From assembly GCF_900099965.1 (NCBI RefSeq), contig NZ_FNDJ01000010.1:62001-126000 (forward strand): a stretch of 64,000 nt of DNA, read 5' to 3'. A program made the translations under genes and the position numbers. Origin of the DNA: Nonomuraea jiangxiensis. Lineage in GTDB: Bacteria; Actinomycetota; Actinomycetes; Streptosporangiales; Streptosporangiaceae. The notes under the pieces were generated by a model. The model made no database searches and had not been told where the DNA came from. It worked only from the letters and a program-made list of their open reading frames with translations. Shown one piece after another: positions 8,258-16,957 of this stretch. Numbering within the stretch: position 1 is the first letter of the stretch; each line of letters begins with the position of its first letter.

Positions 8258-9493
8258 TCATGAGGGCCATCGCCCTCTCTTGCGGACCGGCACCCGTACC
8301 GGGCGGACCATGATGCTGCCCGCCGTCCACTCCAGCTCCCCGGCAGGCCGCGCCAGCTCCAGCCCGGGGAGCCTGCGCACCAGCACGCCGAGGATCTCCT
8401 GCAGTTCCATCCTGGCCAGGTTCGCGCCCAGGCAGTAGTGCGGGCCCCGGCCGAACGCCAGGTGCGTCGCCTCCCGGTTCAGGTCCACGGTGTGCGGGTC
8501 GGGGAAGACCGACGGGTCCAGGTTCGCCGCGGCGAAGGAGGCGATCACCCCCTCGCCCTTGCGTACCTTGCCCGAGGGCAGCTCGACGTCCTCGGTGGCC
8601 ACCCGGATCAGCGGGCTGTCGCCCGGTTGCTCCAGCCGGAGCAGCTCCTCCACGGTGCCCGGGACCAGGTCCGGCCTGGCGGCCAGCCGGTCGTAGGTGT
8701 CGCGCGGGTCGAGCAGCCGGACGATCGAGCGGGCCAGTACGGAGCCGGTCGTCTCGTGCCCGGCCAGGAACAGGCCGAGCGCGTTGCGGACGAGCTCCTT
8801 CTCGCTCAGCCGGTCCTCGCCGTCCCGGGCGTGGATCATCGCGGCCAGCAGCCCGTCGCCGGGGTCCGCCCGGTGCGCCGCGACCACCTCCGCCATGTAC
8901 GCGTGGAACTCTCCGGCCGCGGCCAGCTTGGCCTCCTCCGACAGGCCGGAGGTGGACAACATCGCGTCCGACCAGGCCCGTACGCGGACGACGTCGATCC
9001 CGGGCACGCCCATGATGTCGCACACCACCTGTACCGGTAGCGGGAAGGCGAATTCATGGAGAAAATCGAATTCCTCGGGAAGCGCGTCGATCAGTTCACC
9101 GGTGAGCGCGCGTAATCTGGGCCGCCAGCCGTTGACCTGGCGCGGCATGAAGACCCCGGACAGCAGCCGCCGTAACCGGGTGTGCTCCGGCGGATCCATG
9201 CTGGTGAGGATTCCCGGGGCCTCGGCGACGGTGAATCCCCGAAACATCCGCGGCGCGCCCGGATAACCCAGTTCGCGGCTGAAACGGGGGTCGCTCAGCA
9301 CGAGGATCGCGTCCTCGTACGTCGTGGTCAGGTAGGCGGTGTCGCCGCTGGGCAGGCGTACCTTTCCGAGCGGTTCGCGCTCGCGGCGGGCCTCGTACGT
9401 ACCGGCGGGCACGCCCCGCGGTCCAGGCATGAACGGGTAATTGTCAAAGGAATCCATAAATCGCACGGTAACCACGGATTGATAAAGGTCCAT
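8258..9493 (-). CDS. Cytochrome P450, 411 aa
   Basis: A full-length bacterial class I P450. The I-helix oxygen-activation motif LAGHETTGSVLA, the K-helix EELLR (ExxR) and the heme loop FGRGPHYCLG with the thiolate Cys are all present. A cytoplasmic heme monooxygenase needing ferredoxin and its reductase, neither of which is nearby. The start at 9493 is backed by GAGGTGAT nine bases upstream, an excellent anti-Shine-Dalgarno match. A second in-frame ATG at 9457 starts MDSFDNYPF, closer to typical P450 N-termini. With 9493 only 17 bases separate it from the divergent methyltransferase start. CYP105/107-like hydroxylation of a secondary metabolite is possible, but the substrate is not predictable. 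Confidence 0.92.
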   Translation of the reverse strand: MDLYQSVVTVRFMDSFDNYPFMPGPRGVPAGTYEARREREPLGKVRLPSGDTAYLTTTYEDAILVLSDPRFSRELGYPGAPRMFRGFTVAEAPGILTSMDPPEHTRLRRLLSGVFMPRQVNGWRPRLRALTGELIDALPEEFDFLHEFAFPLPVQVVCDIMGVPGIDVVRVRAWSDAMLSTSGLSEEAKLAAAGEFHAYMAEVVAAHRADPGDGLLAAMIHARDGEDRLSEKELVRNALGLFLAGHETTGSVLARSIVRLLDPRDTYDRLAARPDLVPGTVEELLRLEQPGDSPLIRVATEDVELPSGKVRKGEGVIASFAAANLDPSVFPDPHTVDLNREATHLAFGRGPHYCLGANLARMELQEILGVLVRRLPGLELARPAGELEWTAGSIMVRPVRVPVRKRGRWPS

Positions 9494-9510
9494 AGCTCTA
9501 CCATCACCTC

Positions 9511-10299
9511 GTGGCCTTCGACCCAAAAACGCCGAATCTCGCAAGGATGTACGACTACATGCTCGGCGGGAAGGACAACCTCGCCGTGGATCGGGAGGCG
9601 GTCGACCGGATCGCCGAGCACATTCCCGCGGCCATCCCCCTGGCCAGGGCCAATCGCGCATTCCTGCAACGTTCCGTGCGCCATCTGGCCGCCGCGGGCG
9701 TACGGCAGTTCCTCGACCTGGGCAGCGGCCTGCCCACCGGGGGCAACGTGCACGAGGTCGTCCGCGAGGTGTCCCCGGACGCCAAGGTGGTCTACGTCGA
9801 CCACGATCCGGTCGTCGCCACCCACGCTCGGGCGCTGCTGGAGGAGGAGGGGAAGGTCGTCTTCGTGCAGGCCGACCTGCTGCGGCCGGCCGAGTTGCTG
9901 GCCATGCCCGAGGTCACCGGCTTCCTCGACCTGAACCAGCCCGTCGCCGTGCTGCTGGTGTCGATCCTGCACTTCGTCCAGGACGCCGACGATCCGGCGA
10001 GCATGGTCAAGGTGCTGCGCGACGCCGTGGCGCCCGGCAGCTATCTCGTGCTCACCCATGCCGTCGAGGGTCTGGGCCAGGAGCGCGACGAGGAGAACGT
10101 ACGCGATGTCTACCGCGGTTCCTCCACCGGCGGCGCCCAGGGCCGCGAGCTGGCGGAGATCCGCGCGTTCTTCGGCGACTTCGAGCTGATCGAGCCCGGG
10201 CTCGTGCACGTGTGCGAGTGGCGGCCGGACCACCCCGACCTGATCGGCGAGGAGGGCCTGCCCGGCTACCTGATGGCCGGAGTCGCCAGGAAGGGATGA
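9511..10299 (+). CDS. DUF574-type SAM-dependent methyltransferase, 262 aa
   Basis: A member of the actinobacterial 'SAM methyltransferase' family PF04672 (formerly DUF574). It begins with the family entry motif 'ARMYDYMLGGKDNLAVDRE', has the SAM motif I DLGSGLPTGGNVHEV, and the acidic 'VYVDHDPVV' at the end of beta 2. Family length is 260-280 aa. The start is GTG 9511: the only in-frame codons before it up to a TAG at 9493-9495 are not start codons. No ribosome site precedes it, so translation is probably leaderless. Substrates are unknown for nearly all members. A second copy lies at 21.9-22.7 kb. Confidence 0.88.
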   Translation: MAFDPKTPNLARMYDYMLGGKDNLAVDREAVDRIAEHIPAAIPLARANRAFLQRSVRHLAAAGVRQFLDLGSGLPTGGNVHEVVREVSPDAKVVYVDHDPVVATHARALLEEEGKVVFVQADLLRPAELLAMPEVTGFLDLNQPVAVLLVSILHFVQDADDPASMVKVLRDAVAPGSYLVLTHAVEGLGQERDEENVRDVYRGSSTGGAQGRELAEIRAFFGDFELIEPGLVHVCEWRPDHPDLIGEEGLPGYLMAGVARKG

Positions 10300-10344
10300 C
10301 CCTGAAGTAGCCGGTCAACTACGTAAGGTTACTATGGCCAGGTT

Positions 10345-10390
10345 CGTACGTTTCCGCATCGTACGGTCCTGCCTTGGGCCGGATCGTACG
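10345..10390. repeat. Three CGTACG palindromes before the propeller gene
   Basis: CGTACG occurs at 10345, 10360 and 10385; the last two share the longer direct repeat ATCGTACGG. They lie 20-70 bases before the ATG at 10411, where a promoter would be expected, and may be operator half-sites. Function is not established. Confidence 0.35.
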
Positions 10391-10410
10391 GCATTCCAGG
10401 GGGGCTGGAA

Positions 10411-11817
10411 ATGACTGACGAGACCCGGGCCGACCATACGGAGACCACGGTGACCGGCGAGGACGTGCTGCTGCACGCCCAGGACGACCCGGCGGCCAGC
10501 GCCGCCGTCGACGCCGCCGTCGAGACCGAGCTGCTGGAGGCCGGCGACGATCTCGCGACCCGTGCCGCCGCCGAGTCGGAGTGGCTGGCGGCCACGCGGG
10601 AGGGCGAACGTCAGATCGCCGAGCTCGACTCCCGGGGCCTGGACCGGGTGCGCAAGCTCCAGAAGGAGCTGCGTGCCAAGGGGGCCGAGGTGTGGCCGGT
10701 CGCCAGGTGGTGGGGGTTCGAGATCCACCTGAACGAGGCCGCGGCCCTGCGGTGCGCCGAGTTCGCCCGGCTCATCGGGGACACCGCCGGTGCCGTGCTG
10801 GGCACCTGGCTCGGCCCGATCGTCGAGCGGTCGGTGCGGGCCAAGGCCGGCTGGATCTCCTCGATCGCCCGGCCGTACGGCGTCAAGCTGGTCTCGCCCT
10901 GGGTCGCGCCCGCCATGCTCGTCCCGGCCCGCGAGGCCGGCTTCCCCCAGGCCGAGTCCCGGCTGCACTGGTCGGTCTACGAGCCCGGCGAGGGCTGGAG
11001 CGCTGACCAGCGGTTCGTGGACCACTTCAACGTCTCCAGGCCGGCCGTCGCGGAATACCGGGACCGGCTTTACCTCGGCCACCGAGGCAGTGACGACGAC
11101 ATCGGCCTGTGGTGGACCCTCTACGACGCCGACGGGGGGTGGAGCGATGACCGGAGGCTCCCCAGGCACTTCAGCTCCCACGGCCCGGCGGTCGCCGCGT
11201 ACGACGGGCACCTCTACTGCGTGCACGCCGGCACCGGCGACGACGGCTCGTTGTGGTGGACCCGCTGGAACGGGGTGAAGTGGACCCCGGACGCCCGCCT
11301 GCCCAGGCACTCCAGCGGCGCCGCGCCGGCCCTGGCCGCCTACGACGGGGAGCTCTACTGCGTGCACCGCGGCCACGCCGACTCCTCCCTGTGGTGGACC
11401 CGGTGGAACGGCACGGCCTGGAGCCCCGACGAGCGGTTCCCGGATCACGCCAGCCGCTCCAACCCGGCGCTGGCGGCGTACCAGGGGCATCTCTACTGCG
11501 TGTACCGCGGCGACGGCGAGGACACCTGCCTGTGGTGGACCCGCTGGGACGGCTCCGAGTGGAGCCCCGGCAAGCGGCTGCCCAAGCACTTCTCCTCCGA
11601 GGGCCCGGCCCTGGCCGTCTACAAGGACCGGCTCTACTGCGTGCACCGCGGCGGCCTCGACCGGAGCCTGTGGTGGACCTGCTTCGACGGCACCAGGTGG
11701 ACCGCCGACGAGCGGCTGCCCGACCACTACAGCGGCGAGAGCCCCGCCGTCATCGCCTTCCGTGACAAGAACGCCACCCGCGACCAGCTCCTGTGCCTCT
11801 ACCGGGGCGACCGCTGA
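10411..11817 (+). CDS. Uncharacterised protein with C-terminal six-repeat propeller-like domain, 468 aa
   Basis: AGGGGGG sits eight bases before the ATG. Residues ~1-185 are mostly helical and charged at first, then contain amphipathic stretches (for example GDTAGAVLGTWLGPIVERSV). There is no signal peptide. Residues ~186-468 are six ~47-residue repeats with the pattern 'RLPxHxSxxxPALAAYxG', 'LYCVHRG', 'SLWWTRWNGxxW'. Aromatic-rich repeats of this size and number resemble six-bladed lectin propellers of the fungal/bacterial fucose-lectin (AAL/PLL) kind. Sugar binding is therefore an inference, not a match I can prove. It faces a lipase-like gene across a strong terminator. I do not recognise the N-terminal region. 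Confidence 0.7.
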   Translation: MTDETRADHTETTVTGEDVLLHAQDDPAASAAVDAAVETELLEAGDDLATRAAAESEWLAATREGERQIAELDSRGLDRVRKLQKELRAKGAEVWPVARWWGFEIHLNEAAALRCAEFARLIGDTAGAVLGTWLGPIVERSVRAKAGWISSIARPYGVKLVSPWVAPAMLVPAREAGFPQAESRLHWSVYEPGEGWSADQRFVDHFNVSRPAVAEYRDRLYLGHRGSDDDIGLWWTLYDADGGWSDDRRLPRHFSSHGPAVAAYDGHLYCVHAGTGDDGSLWWTRWNGVKWTPDARLPRHSSGAAPALAAYDGELYCVHRGHADSSLWWTRWNGTAWSPDERFPDHASRSNPALAAYQGHLYCVYRGDGEDTCLWWTRWDGSEWSPGKRLPKHFSSEGPALAVYKDRLYCVHRGGLDRSLWWTCFDGTRWTADERLPDHYSGESPAVIAFRDKNATRDQLLCLYRGDR

Positions 11818-11822
11818 CACGC

Positions 11823-11856
11823 CAGGTGCCGGCTCGCACGCGCGAGCCGGCACCTG
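11823..11856. terminator. Bidirectional terminator hairpin
   Basis: CAGGTGCCGGCTCGC and its exact complement form a 15-bp stem with a 4-base loop. It lies between the stops of two convergent genes (11817 plus strand, 11878 minus strand). Confidence 0.85.
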
Positions 11857-11877
11857 ATCGTCGGTCAGCGGGCGGCC

Positions 11878-13212
11878 TCACCACCCGGCGATCTGCTCCA
11901 GGAACCATCCGGCCAGCACCTTGGAGATGGTGCCGTGCGCGGAGTTGCGGGCATCGCAGCAGAACGCGTCCAGGAACGTCTCGTCCTTCGGCAGGTCCCT
12001 GAGGTCCAGGTAGAGCTCCGACTGCCACTGGAACGGGTCCCTGGCCAGGGCGATGGCGCTGACCGCGGGCACGAAGGCGCTGTTGCGGAACCGGTTGTCG
12101 ATCGGCAGGCCCATCGCGTCGGCGATCCTGCCCCAGGAGTCCAGCGTGCCGCCGGGCGCGCCGTCGAAGGCGGGCACGTGAGAGGTGGCGCTCGCCCATA
12201 TGGGCGCGCCGTAGCGGATGCTGCCGACGTTCTGCAGCTCGCCCATGTCGGGCTGGATGCGGGCGACGAGCTGGAACGGATCGGCGTCGAGGTCGAAGAC
12301 CGGCGCGCCGGGCGGCAGTTCGAGCCCCGTGCCGTCGCCGGCGCCGTTGGCCAGGCCCAGCTTGTACGGGCGCATCGGGAACCAGCCGACCCTGCGCAGG
12401 TCGTCCAGGAAGTCCGTGCGCAGGGAGCTGGCCGTGGTCACCGGGCCCGAGTAGTGCTCGTTCTCCACCCAGGCCCACAGGAGCTGCTGCGCGGCCGGGC
12501 TGCGGATCAGCTCGGCCTGGCCCGGCCCGTCGGAGCGCTGTTCGAGCGACTCGTGCAGGTAGGCGAGCTGCTGCAGCACCAGCGGGATCCAGGCGCCCAG
12601 GTGCGGGGTGTCGAAGGAGAAGTATTTGTCGGTCTGGTGGTCGACGCGGTCGCTCTCCATGCGGGCCAGCGCGTAGCGGGTGACCATGCCACCCATGCTG
12701 ACGCCGCCGACGGTCAGCGGGTTGTCACTCTGCCGCTCCGCGATGACGCGCTGCACGCAGCTCACCGCCACGGCCCCGTTGGCCTGGATGTAGGTATGCC
12801 GCTGGTCGAACCCGAGCAGCACGACGTCGATGCCCATCGAGCGCAGCCGGTCGAGGAAGCCGGGCTTGCCCTTCTCGTAGGAGGCGTTGAAGTGCCGCCA
12901 CAGCGCGTCCAGGTCGCTCGGCCCGTAGTTGAAGCCGTCGGCGAGGATCAGCGGCCTGGTCAGCGCCGCGTGCCCTTCGGCCAGGTAGACGTTGGCCCGG
13001 CCGGTGGCCGTGTATCCCAGGTGCGGCCGGTCGCCGACCAGCTCCCAGACGTGGTCGGGCCTGGGCGCCTGGCCTTCGCGGGCGGGCGGGGTCGCGAACC
13101 ACACCCCCTGCCGCCCGAGAGCCTCGGCGACCTGCCGTGCCTGCTCGGCTTTCAGGCTGCCCGCCGCGCCTTTGGCGGCGACCTCCACGTCTATTCTCGG
13201 TTCCTGCGCCAT
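11878..13212 (-). CDS. Lipase/alpha-beta hydrolase-like protein, 444 aa
   Basis: A cytoplasmic-looking protein (no signal peptide) with a clear nucleophile elbow GGVSMGGMVTRYAL around residue 168-181, a preceding beta strand 'DVVLLGFDQRHTYIQANG', and a later 'FSFDTPHLGAWIPLVLQ'. That last segment is typical of PGAP1/DUF676-like and triacylglycerol lipase-like enzymes that remodel lipids or esters. The start at 13212 follows GGGAGAGGA. It is convergent with the propeller-repeat gene. The length (444 aa) leaves long N- and C-terminal segments that I cannot assign, including Cys-Cys near the end (DAFCCDARNSAHG). The hydrolase fold is confident; substrate and location are not. Confidence 0.7.
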   Translation of the reverse strand: MAQEPRIDVEVAAKGAAGSLKAEQARQVAEALGRQGVWFATPPAREGQAPRPDHVWELVGDRPHLGYTATGRANVYLAEGHAALTRPLILADGFNYGPSDLDALWRHFNASYEKGKPGFLDRLRSMGIDVVLLGFDQRHTYIQANGAVAVSCVQRVIAERQSDNPLTVGGVSMGGMVTRYALARMESDRVDHQTDKYFSFDTPHLGAWIPLVLQQLAYLHESLEQRSDGPGQAELIRSPAAQQLLWAWVENEHYSGPVTTASSLRTDFLDDLRRVGWFPMRPYKLGLANGAGDGTGLELPPGAPVFDLDADPFQLVARIQPDMGELQNVGSIRYGAPIWASATSHVPAFDGAPGGTLDSWGRIADAMGLPIDNRFRNSAFVPAVSAIALARDPFQWQSELYLDLRDLPKDETFLDAFCCDARNSAHGTISKVLAGWFLEQIAGW

Positions 13213-13527
13213 GCTGATCCTCTCCCTCGCTGAGGGGCCCCTGAGCCCACTGACAACACCATAAGGTCACTTTCAGTAATTGTCCGAGTACTGAGAGGAG
13301 TGGCGCGCCTTCGGCAAAAGTCCTGGTCAGGGCCCTGGTTCAGCTTTCGACCGGACCGTCATAGGGCGGGCGGCATGTACGGTTTCACGACGCCACGCGG
13401 CAGGGGCCCGGGCGGGCGGAGTAATGATCCCGGGTCCGGCGGGGCCGGGTTTCAGCCGCTCCAGCGGGGTAAGCGGGCTGCTGGAGGTGCTCCGCCGGGC
13501 ACCGGACGGACGAGGTGAGGAGCCGCG
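13213..13527. other. Intergenic region between divergent genes
   Basis: This 315-bp stretch separates the divergent lipase-like gene and the 82-aa gene and should contain both promoters. I see no gene with a ribosome site, no strong hairpin and no clear operator. The small open frames here are arginine/glycine-rich shadows. Confidence 0.5.
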
Positions 13528-13776
13528 ATGTCACTCATCGACCGGGAATGCGTCCGCGAACTGCTGCAGTCGTCCCACCCCGACGCCACGCTGGTGTTCG
13601 TCCGAGGTGACTGCGTCGTCGTGCCCGCCGCCGAGGTGGACGCCGCGCACAAGGGGCTCGTCATCGCCAGCCGCGACGAGATCGCGCCCTACGTACCGGC
13701 GGGGCCCATGACCGACGCGACCCTGGACGCGCTGGCGCACCGCCTGGACAACATCGTGCGCGACCTGGGCGCCTGA
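13528..13776 (+). CDS. Small uncharacterised protein, 82 aa
   Basis: GAGGTGAGGAG six to seven bases before the ATG is a strong ribosome site, which is the main support for this short gene. The product has an ordered composition: 'DATLVFVRGDCVVVPAAEVD' reads as two beta strands, followed by helices, with an acidic C-terminus 'LAHRLDNIVRDLGA'. It has no membrane segment, no signal peptide and no motif I know. It stands alone and convergent to the sugar importer operon, ending inside the stem of a shared terminator. No function is assigned. Confidence 0.7.
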   Translation: MSLIDRECVRELLQSSHPDATLVFVRGDCVVVPAAEVDAAHKGLVIASRDEIAPYVPAGPMTDATLDALAHRLDNIVRDLGA

Positions 13777-13792
13777 CCGCAGGCGCCCAGGT
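13763..13792. terminator. Bidirectional terminator overlapping the stop codon
   Basis: ACCTGGGCGCCTG and its exact complement form a 13-bp stem with loop ACCG. The left arm overlaps the last codons of the 82-aa gene, and the right arm ends five bases before the stop of the convergent permease. Confidence 0.85.
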
Positions 13793-13796
13793 CCGG

Positions 13797-14636
13797 TCAG
13801 CCCTTGTCCGAGCCCTCGTTGGCGCCCCGGACGAAATAGCGCTGGAACACCACGAAGACGATCGCCACCGGTACGGTGGCCAGCACCGCCGCGCCGAGCT
13901 TGAGCGGATACTGCGTGCCCTTGCCCAGCGACCCCGACACCAGGTCGGCCAGCCCGCGCGGCAACGTGAACAGGGCCGGGTCCTGCACCGCCACGAGGGT
14001 GTGCGGGAACTCGTTCCACGAGCTCTGGACGGAGATGATCGTCAGCGTCAGCAGCGCGGGGCGGGCCATCGGCAGCACGACGGACCAGAACGTGCGGAAC
14101 ACACCGGCCCCGTCGATGCGGGCGGCCTCCTCGACGGTGACCGGGATGGACTCGAAGAACTGCTTCATGATGAACACCCCGGCGGCGTCCGCGATCACCG
14201 GCAGGATCAACGCCGTGTAGCTGTCGTACATGCCGAGCTGGTTCAGCACCAGGAACTTCGGGATGAACAGCACCACCCCCGGCACCGCGATCACCGCGAC
14301 GATCGTCGCGAAGAGCGCCCGCCGCCCGCGGAAGCGCAGCCGGGCCAGGGCGTAGCCGGCCATGGAGTCCAGCAGCACCCGCCCGGTCGTGATGATCACC
14401 GTCACCAGGAGCGAGTTGCCCAGCCACAGCGGTAGGTCGGTGCCGAAGACCCGCTCGTAGCCGTCGAGGGTCGCGAGGTGGGGCAGGGGTGAGAGCGGGT
14501 TGGCCGCCGCGTCGGGCTCGGTCTTGAACGAGGTGGCGATCTGGATGACGAACGGGTAGAGGAAGACGAGCGCGACGAAGATCAGGATGAAGTAGCCGGC
14601 GAAGGTGGAGGCCAGGGAGCGCTTTCTGTCCGGCAT
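13797..14636 (-). CDS. Sugar ABC transporter permease, MalG/AraQ type, 279 aa
   Basis: Six predicted membrane helices, an N-terminal 'FVALVFLYPFVIQIATSFKTEPD' first helix and periplasmic loop as in MalG-type permeases, and the cytoplasmic EAA loop 'EEAARIDGAGVFRTFWSVVLPMARPAL' split across helices 4 and 5. It forms the CUT1-family importer channel with the permease encoded one base upstream. Last gene of the LacI/SBP/permease/permease operon. No ATPase gene is in the operon, so it probably uses a shared MsiK-type ATPase, as is usual for CUT1 systems in actinomycetes. Start at 14636 lies immediately after the upstream stop. Confidence 0.93.
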   Translation of the reverse strand: MPDRKRSLASTFAGYFILIFVALVFLYPFVIQIATSFKTEPDAAANPLSPLPHLATLDGYERVFGTDLPLWLGNSLLVTVIITTGRVLLDSMAGYALARLRFRGRRALFATIVAVIAVPGVVLFIPKFLVLNQLGMYDSYTALILPVIADAAGVFIMKQFFESIPVTVEEAARIDGAGVFRTFWSVVLPMARPALLTLTIISVQSSWNEFPHTLVAVQDPALFTLPRGLADLVSGSLGKGTQYPLKLGAAVLATVPVAIVFVVFQRYFVRGANEGSDKG

Positions 14637-14637
14637 G

Positions 14638-15669
14638 TCAGGCCCTCCGTTCGCGCAGGACCCACCGCTGGACCAGCGTCAGCACCACGATGATGGCGAA
14701 GAGCACGAACGAGATCGCGGTGCCGGAGCCGTACTCGAAGCCGTTGAAGGCGGTCTGGTACGACAGGAAGGCCGGGGTGAGCGTGGTCTTGGCGGGGTTG
14801 CCCTGGCTCATCACGTACACCTGGTCGAAGACCTGCCAGGTCGCGATCATCCCGAGCGTGAGCACCAGGAACATGGTGGGCTTGAGCAGCGGCAACGTCA
14901 CGTGCGTGAAGACCTGGCGGCGGCCCGCCCCGTCCAGCAGGGCGGCCTCCTCCAGGGTCACCGGGATGTTCTGCAGCGCCGCCAGGAACATGAGCATGAA
15001 CGTCCCCGAGGTCGTCCAGACGACCAGCACGATGATGGTCGTCATGGCCACGCTCGGCCCCGACAACCACTCCCACCACGACAGCCCGAACGGTCCGCCG
15101 CCGGTGAGCGCCGCCGGCGGCGCGTCGGGATCGACCACCCCGAGCGCGCCCAGCACCAGGTGCAGGATGCCGCGCGAGTCGGCGAACCACTGGGGGCCCT
15201 CCACGCCGAACAGGCGGAGCAGCCCGTTGACGGCCCCCGAGTTGGCGAACACGAACAGGAACACCACGCTGATCGCCACCGAGCTGGTGACCGACGGGAA
15301 GTAGAACGCGGCACGGAAGAACGTCCTGCCGCGCAGCAGCCTGCCGTTGACGATCAGCGCCAGCCCGAGGGCCAGGCCGGTCTGGGCCGGCACCACGATG
15401 GCCACGTAGTAGACGTTGTTGCGCACGCTGGTCATGAAGTCCTGCCGGGCCAGCCCCTCCTCGGCGAACAGGCGCGTGTAGTTGTCCAGGCCGACGAAGG
15501 GCACGCCGGCGCGGAAGGGGCTGCCCTGCCCGTTCCAGTCGGTCAGGCTCACCCACATCGCCATGAGGATCGGCGCCAGCATGAACAGGCCCAGGATGAC
15601 CACGACGGGCGCCACGAACAGCCAGCCCGCGAGGTTCTCCTTCGCCGCGCCGGGTCGGCGCCCGGTCAT
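14638..15669 (-). CDS. Sugar ABC transporter permease, MalF/UgpA type, 343 aa
   Basis: A MalF-type permease with a short cytoplasmic N-terminus, first helix 'LFVAPVVVILGLFMLAPILM', and the EAA loop 'EEAALLDGAGRRQVFTHVTL' for contact with the ATPase. Its ATG overlaps the binding-protein stop (ATGA). At 343 aa it is longer than the usual 290-310. The extra ~40 residues lie in an extracytoplasmic loop near residues 150-195 ('DSRGILHLVLGALGVVDPDAPPAALTGGG'), as occurs in some permeases for larger glycosides. It partners the downstream permease and the upstream lipoprotein. Confidence 0.93.
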   Translation of the reverse strand: MTGRRPGAAKENLAGWLFVAPVVVILGLFMLAPILMAMWVSLTDWNGQGSPFRAGVPFVGLDNYTRLFAEEGLARQDFMTSVRNNVYYVAIVVPAQTGLALGLALIVNGRLLRGRTFFRAAFYFPSVTSSVAISVVFLFVFANSGAVNGLLRLFGVEGPQWFADSRGILHLVLGALGVVDPDAPPAALTGGGPFGLSWWEWLSGPSVAMTTIIVLVVWTTSGTFMLMFLAALQNIPVTLEEAALLDGAGRRQVFTHVTLPLLKPTMFLVLTLGMIATWQVFDQVYVMSQGNPAKTTLTPAFLSYQTAFNGFEYGSGTAISFVLFAIIVVLTLVQRWVLRERRA

Positions 15670-16922
15670 GACGTGCCGAGCGCTGCTTGCGTGTTCTTCT
15701 GTACGCGCTCCAGCAGCGTCTTGGGTGCGGTGGAGGTCAGCTTCTGCAGGCCGGTGTCGAAGTCGTCCAGGACGCTGTCCATCTTGGGGGCGTTGACCGG
15801 GCCCTGGGCGTAGTCGACGGCGTTGACGAAGGGCACGTCGGCGGGGAACTCACCGGTGTAGGTGCTCCTCGCGGACTGCCGCGAGGGCATGACGCCGAAC
15901 GCCCTGGCGAAGGCCATCTGCTGGTCGGCCTTGGTCATCGCCTCGACGAACGAGATGGCCTGCTCCTTGTGGCGGCTCTTGGCGGCGATGCCCCAGCAGG
16001 TGGTGAACGACAGGGAGCCCTTGCCCTTGGGTCCCGCGGGCAGCTCGTACGCGGCGTACTTGACGTCGGGGTAGTCGGCCTTGAGCGCGCCCTTGATCCA
16101 GTTGCCCTCGATGGTCATGGCGACCTTGCCCGCGCCGAACGCCTCGCCGCTCCAGCCCGCGTCGAGCTGGCTCGGGTACTGGGCCAGCTTGCCGGCCAGC
16201 AGCGTGCGTACGTAGTCGAGGGCCGCGAGGTTCTGCGGGCTGTCGGCGGTGGCCTGCTTGCCGTCGGGGCTGGTGATCCAGCCGCCGGCCTGGACCATGA
16301 ACGCGCCGACGCGGTCGCGCGTGTCGCCGAGCGCCAGCGGGGTGATGCCGGCGGCCTTGATCTTCTCGCTGACCGAGGTGAGCTGCTCCCAGGTCGTCGG
16401 CACGTCGGAGTCGCCGAGCCCGGCCTTGGCCCACAGGTCCTGGTTGACGATCAGGGCCAGGGTGGAGAAGTCCTTCGGCGCGCAGTAGAACGTGCCGTTG
16501 TAGGTGAAGGCCGTGCGCAGGGTCGGGTAGAAGTCGTCCGGACTGCTGATCTTGCCGGCGTACGGTTCGAGCGCGCCGACGCTGGCGTAGTCGGCGAAGC
16601 GGATGGCGTCCACGTAGAAGACGTCGGGCGGGCTGTCGCCGGCGAAGGCCTGGCCGAGCTGCTGCGTCAGGTCCTGGGCGGGGGTCACCGTGGCGCCGGT
16701 CCCGCTCGCGGCGGCCCAGGTCTGGGCGGCCTGCTTGACGGCGTTCGTCTCCGCGTCGCCGGAGGAGCCGATGAGGATCTGCAGCGTGACAGGGCCGCCG
16801 CTCTGCTGGGCGGACTGTCCGGGAGCGTCGTCGAAGCCGCTGCCGCAGGCGGTCGTCACCAGCATCGAGGCGCAGGCGATGCTGGTGACGGCCCTGCTCG
16901 TGCGGCGGGTGTTGGGATTCAT
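15666..16922 (-). CDS. Extracellular sugar-binding lipoprotein of ABC importer, 418 aa
   Basis: A CUT1 family solute-binding protein (SBP_bac_1). It has a twin-Arg-like basic start, a short hydrophobic core and a lipobox-like 'VTTAC' with Cys near residue 26. The mature part reads as a typical two-lobed binder ('VTLQILIGSSGDAETNAVKQ', 'PPDVFYVDAIRFADY', 'VAMTIEGNWIKGALKADYPD'). It would be anchored outside the membrane and deliver a sugar to the two permeases downstream. The start at 16922 follows AGGA. An earlier ATG at 16961 overlapping the LacI stop would precede the signal peptide by 13 residues and is less likely. The neighbouring alpha-glucosidase-type gene suggests an alpha-glucan oligosaccharide. 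Confidence 0.92.
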   Translation of the reverse strand: MNPNTRRTSRAVTSIACASMLVTTACGSGFDDAPGQSAQQSGGPVTLQILIGSSGDAETNAVKQAAQTWAAASGTGATVTPAQDLTQQLGQAFAGDSPPDVFYVDAIRFADYASVGALEPYAGKISSPDDFYPTLRTAFTYNGTFYCAPKDFSTLALIVNQDLWAKAGLGDSDVPTTWEQLTSVSEKIKAAGITPLALGDTRDRVGAFMVQAGGWITSPDGKQATADSPQNLAALDYVRTLLAGKLAQYPSQLDAGWSGEAFGAGKVAMTIEGNWIKGALKADYPDVKYAAYELPAGPKGKGSLSFTTCWGIAAKSRHKEQAISFVEAMTKADQQMAFARAFGVMPSRQSARSTYTGEFPADVPFVNAVDYAQGPVNAPKMDSVLDDFDTGLQKLTSTAPKTLLERVQKNTQAALGTS

Positions 16923-16957
16923 CGGGGGATCCTGTTCTCGCGTGGGGGGACGGGAGT

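Noticed and set aside
8100..9023. Long arginine/glycine-rich open frame on the minus strand across the P450
   Set aside because: Shadow of the P450 gene in another frame; composition is that of an out-of-frame GC-rich sequence and the real frame has all P450 motifs.
13300..13518. 72-aa open frame before the 82-aa gene
   Set aside because: Gly/Arg/Pro-rich, no ribosome site, ends just before the well-supported small gene; probably only promoter DNA.
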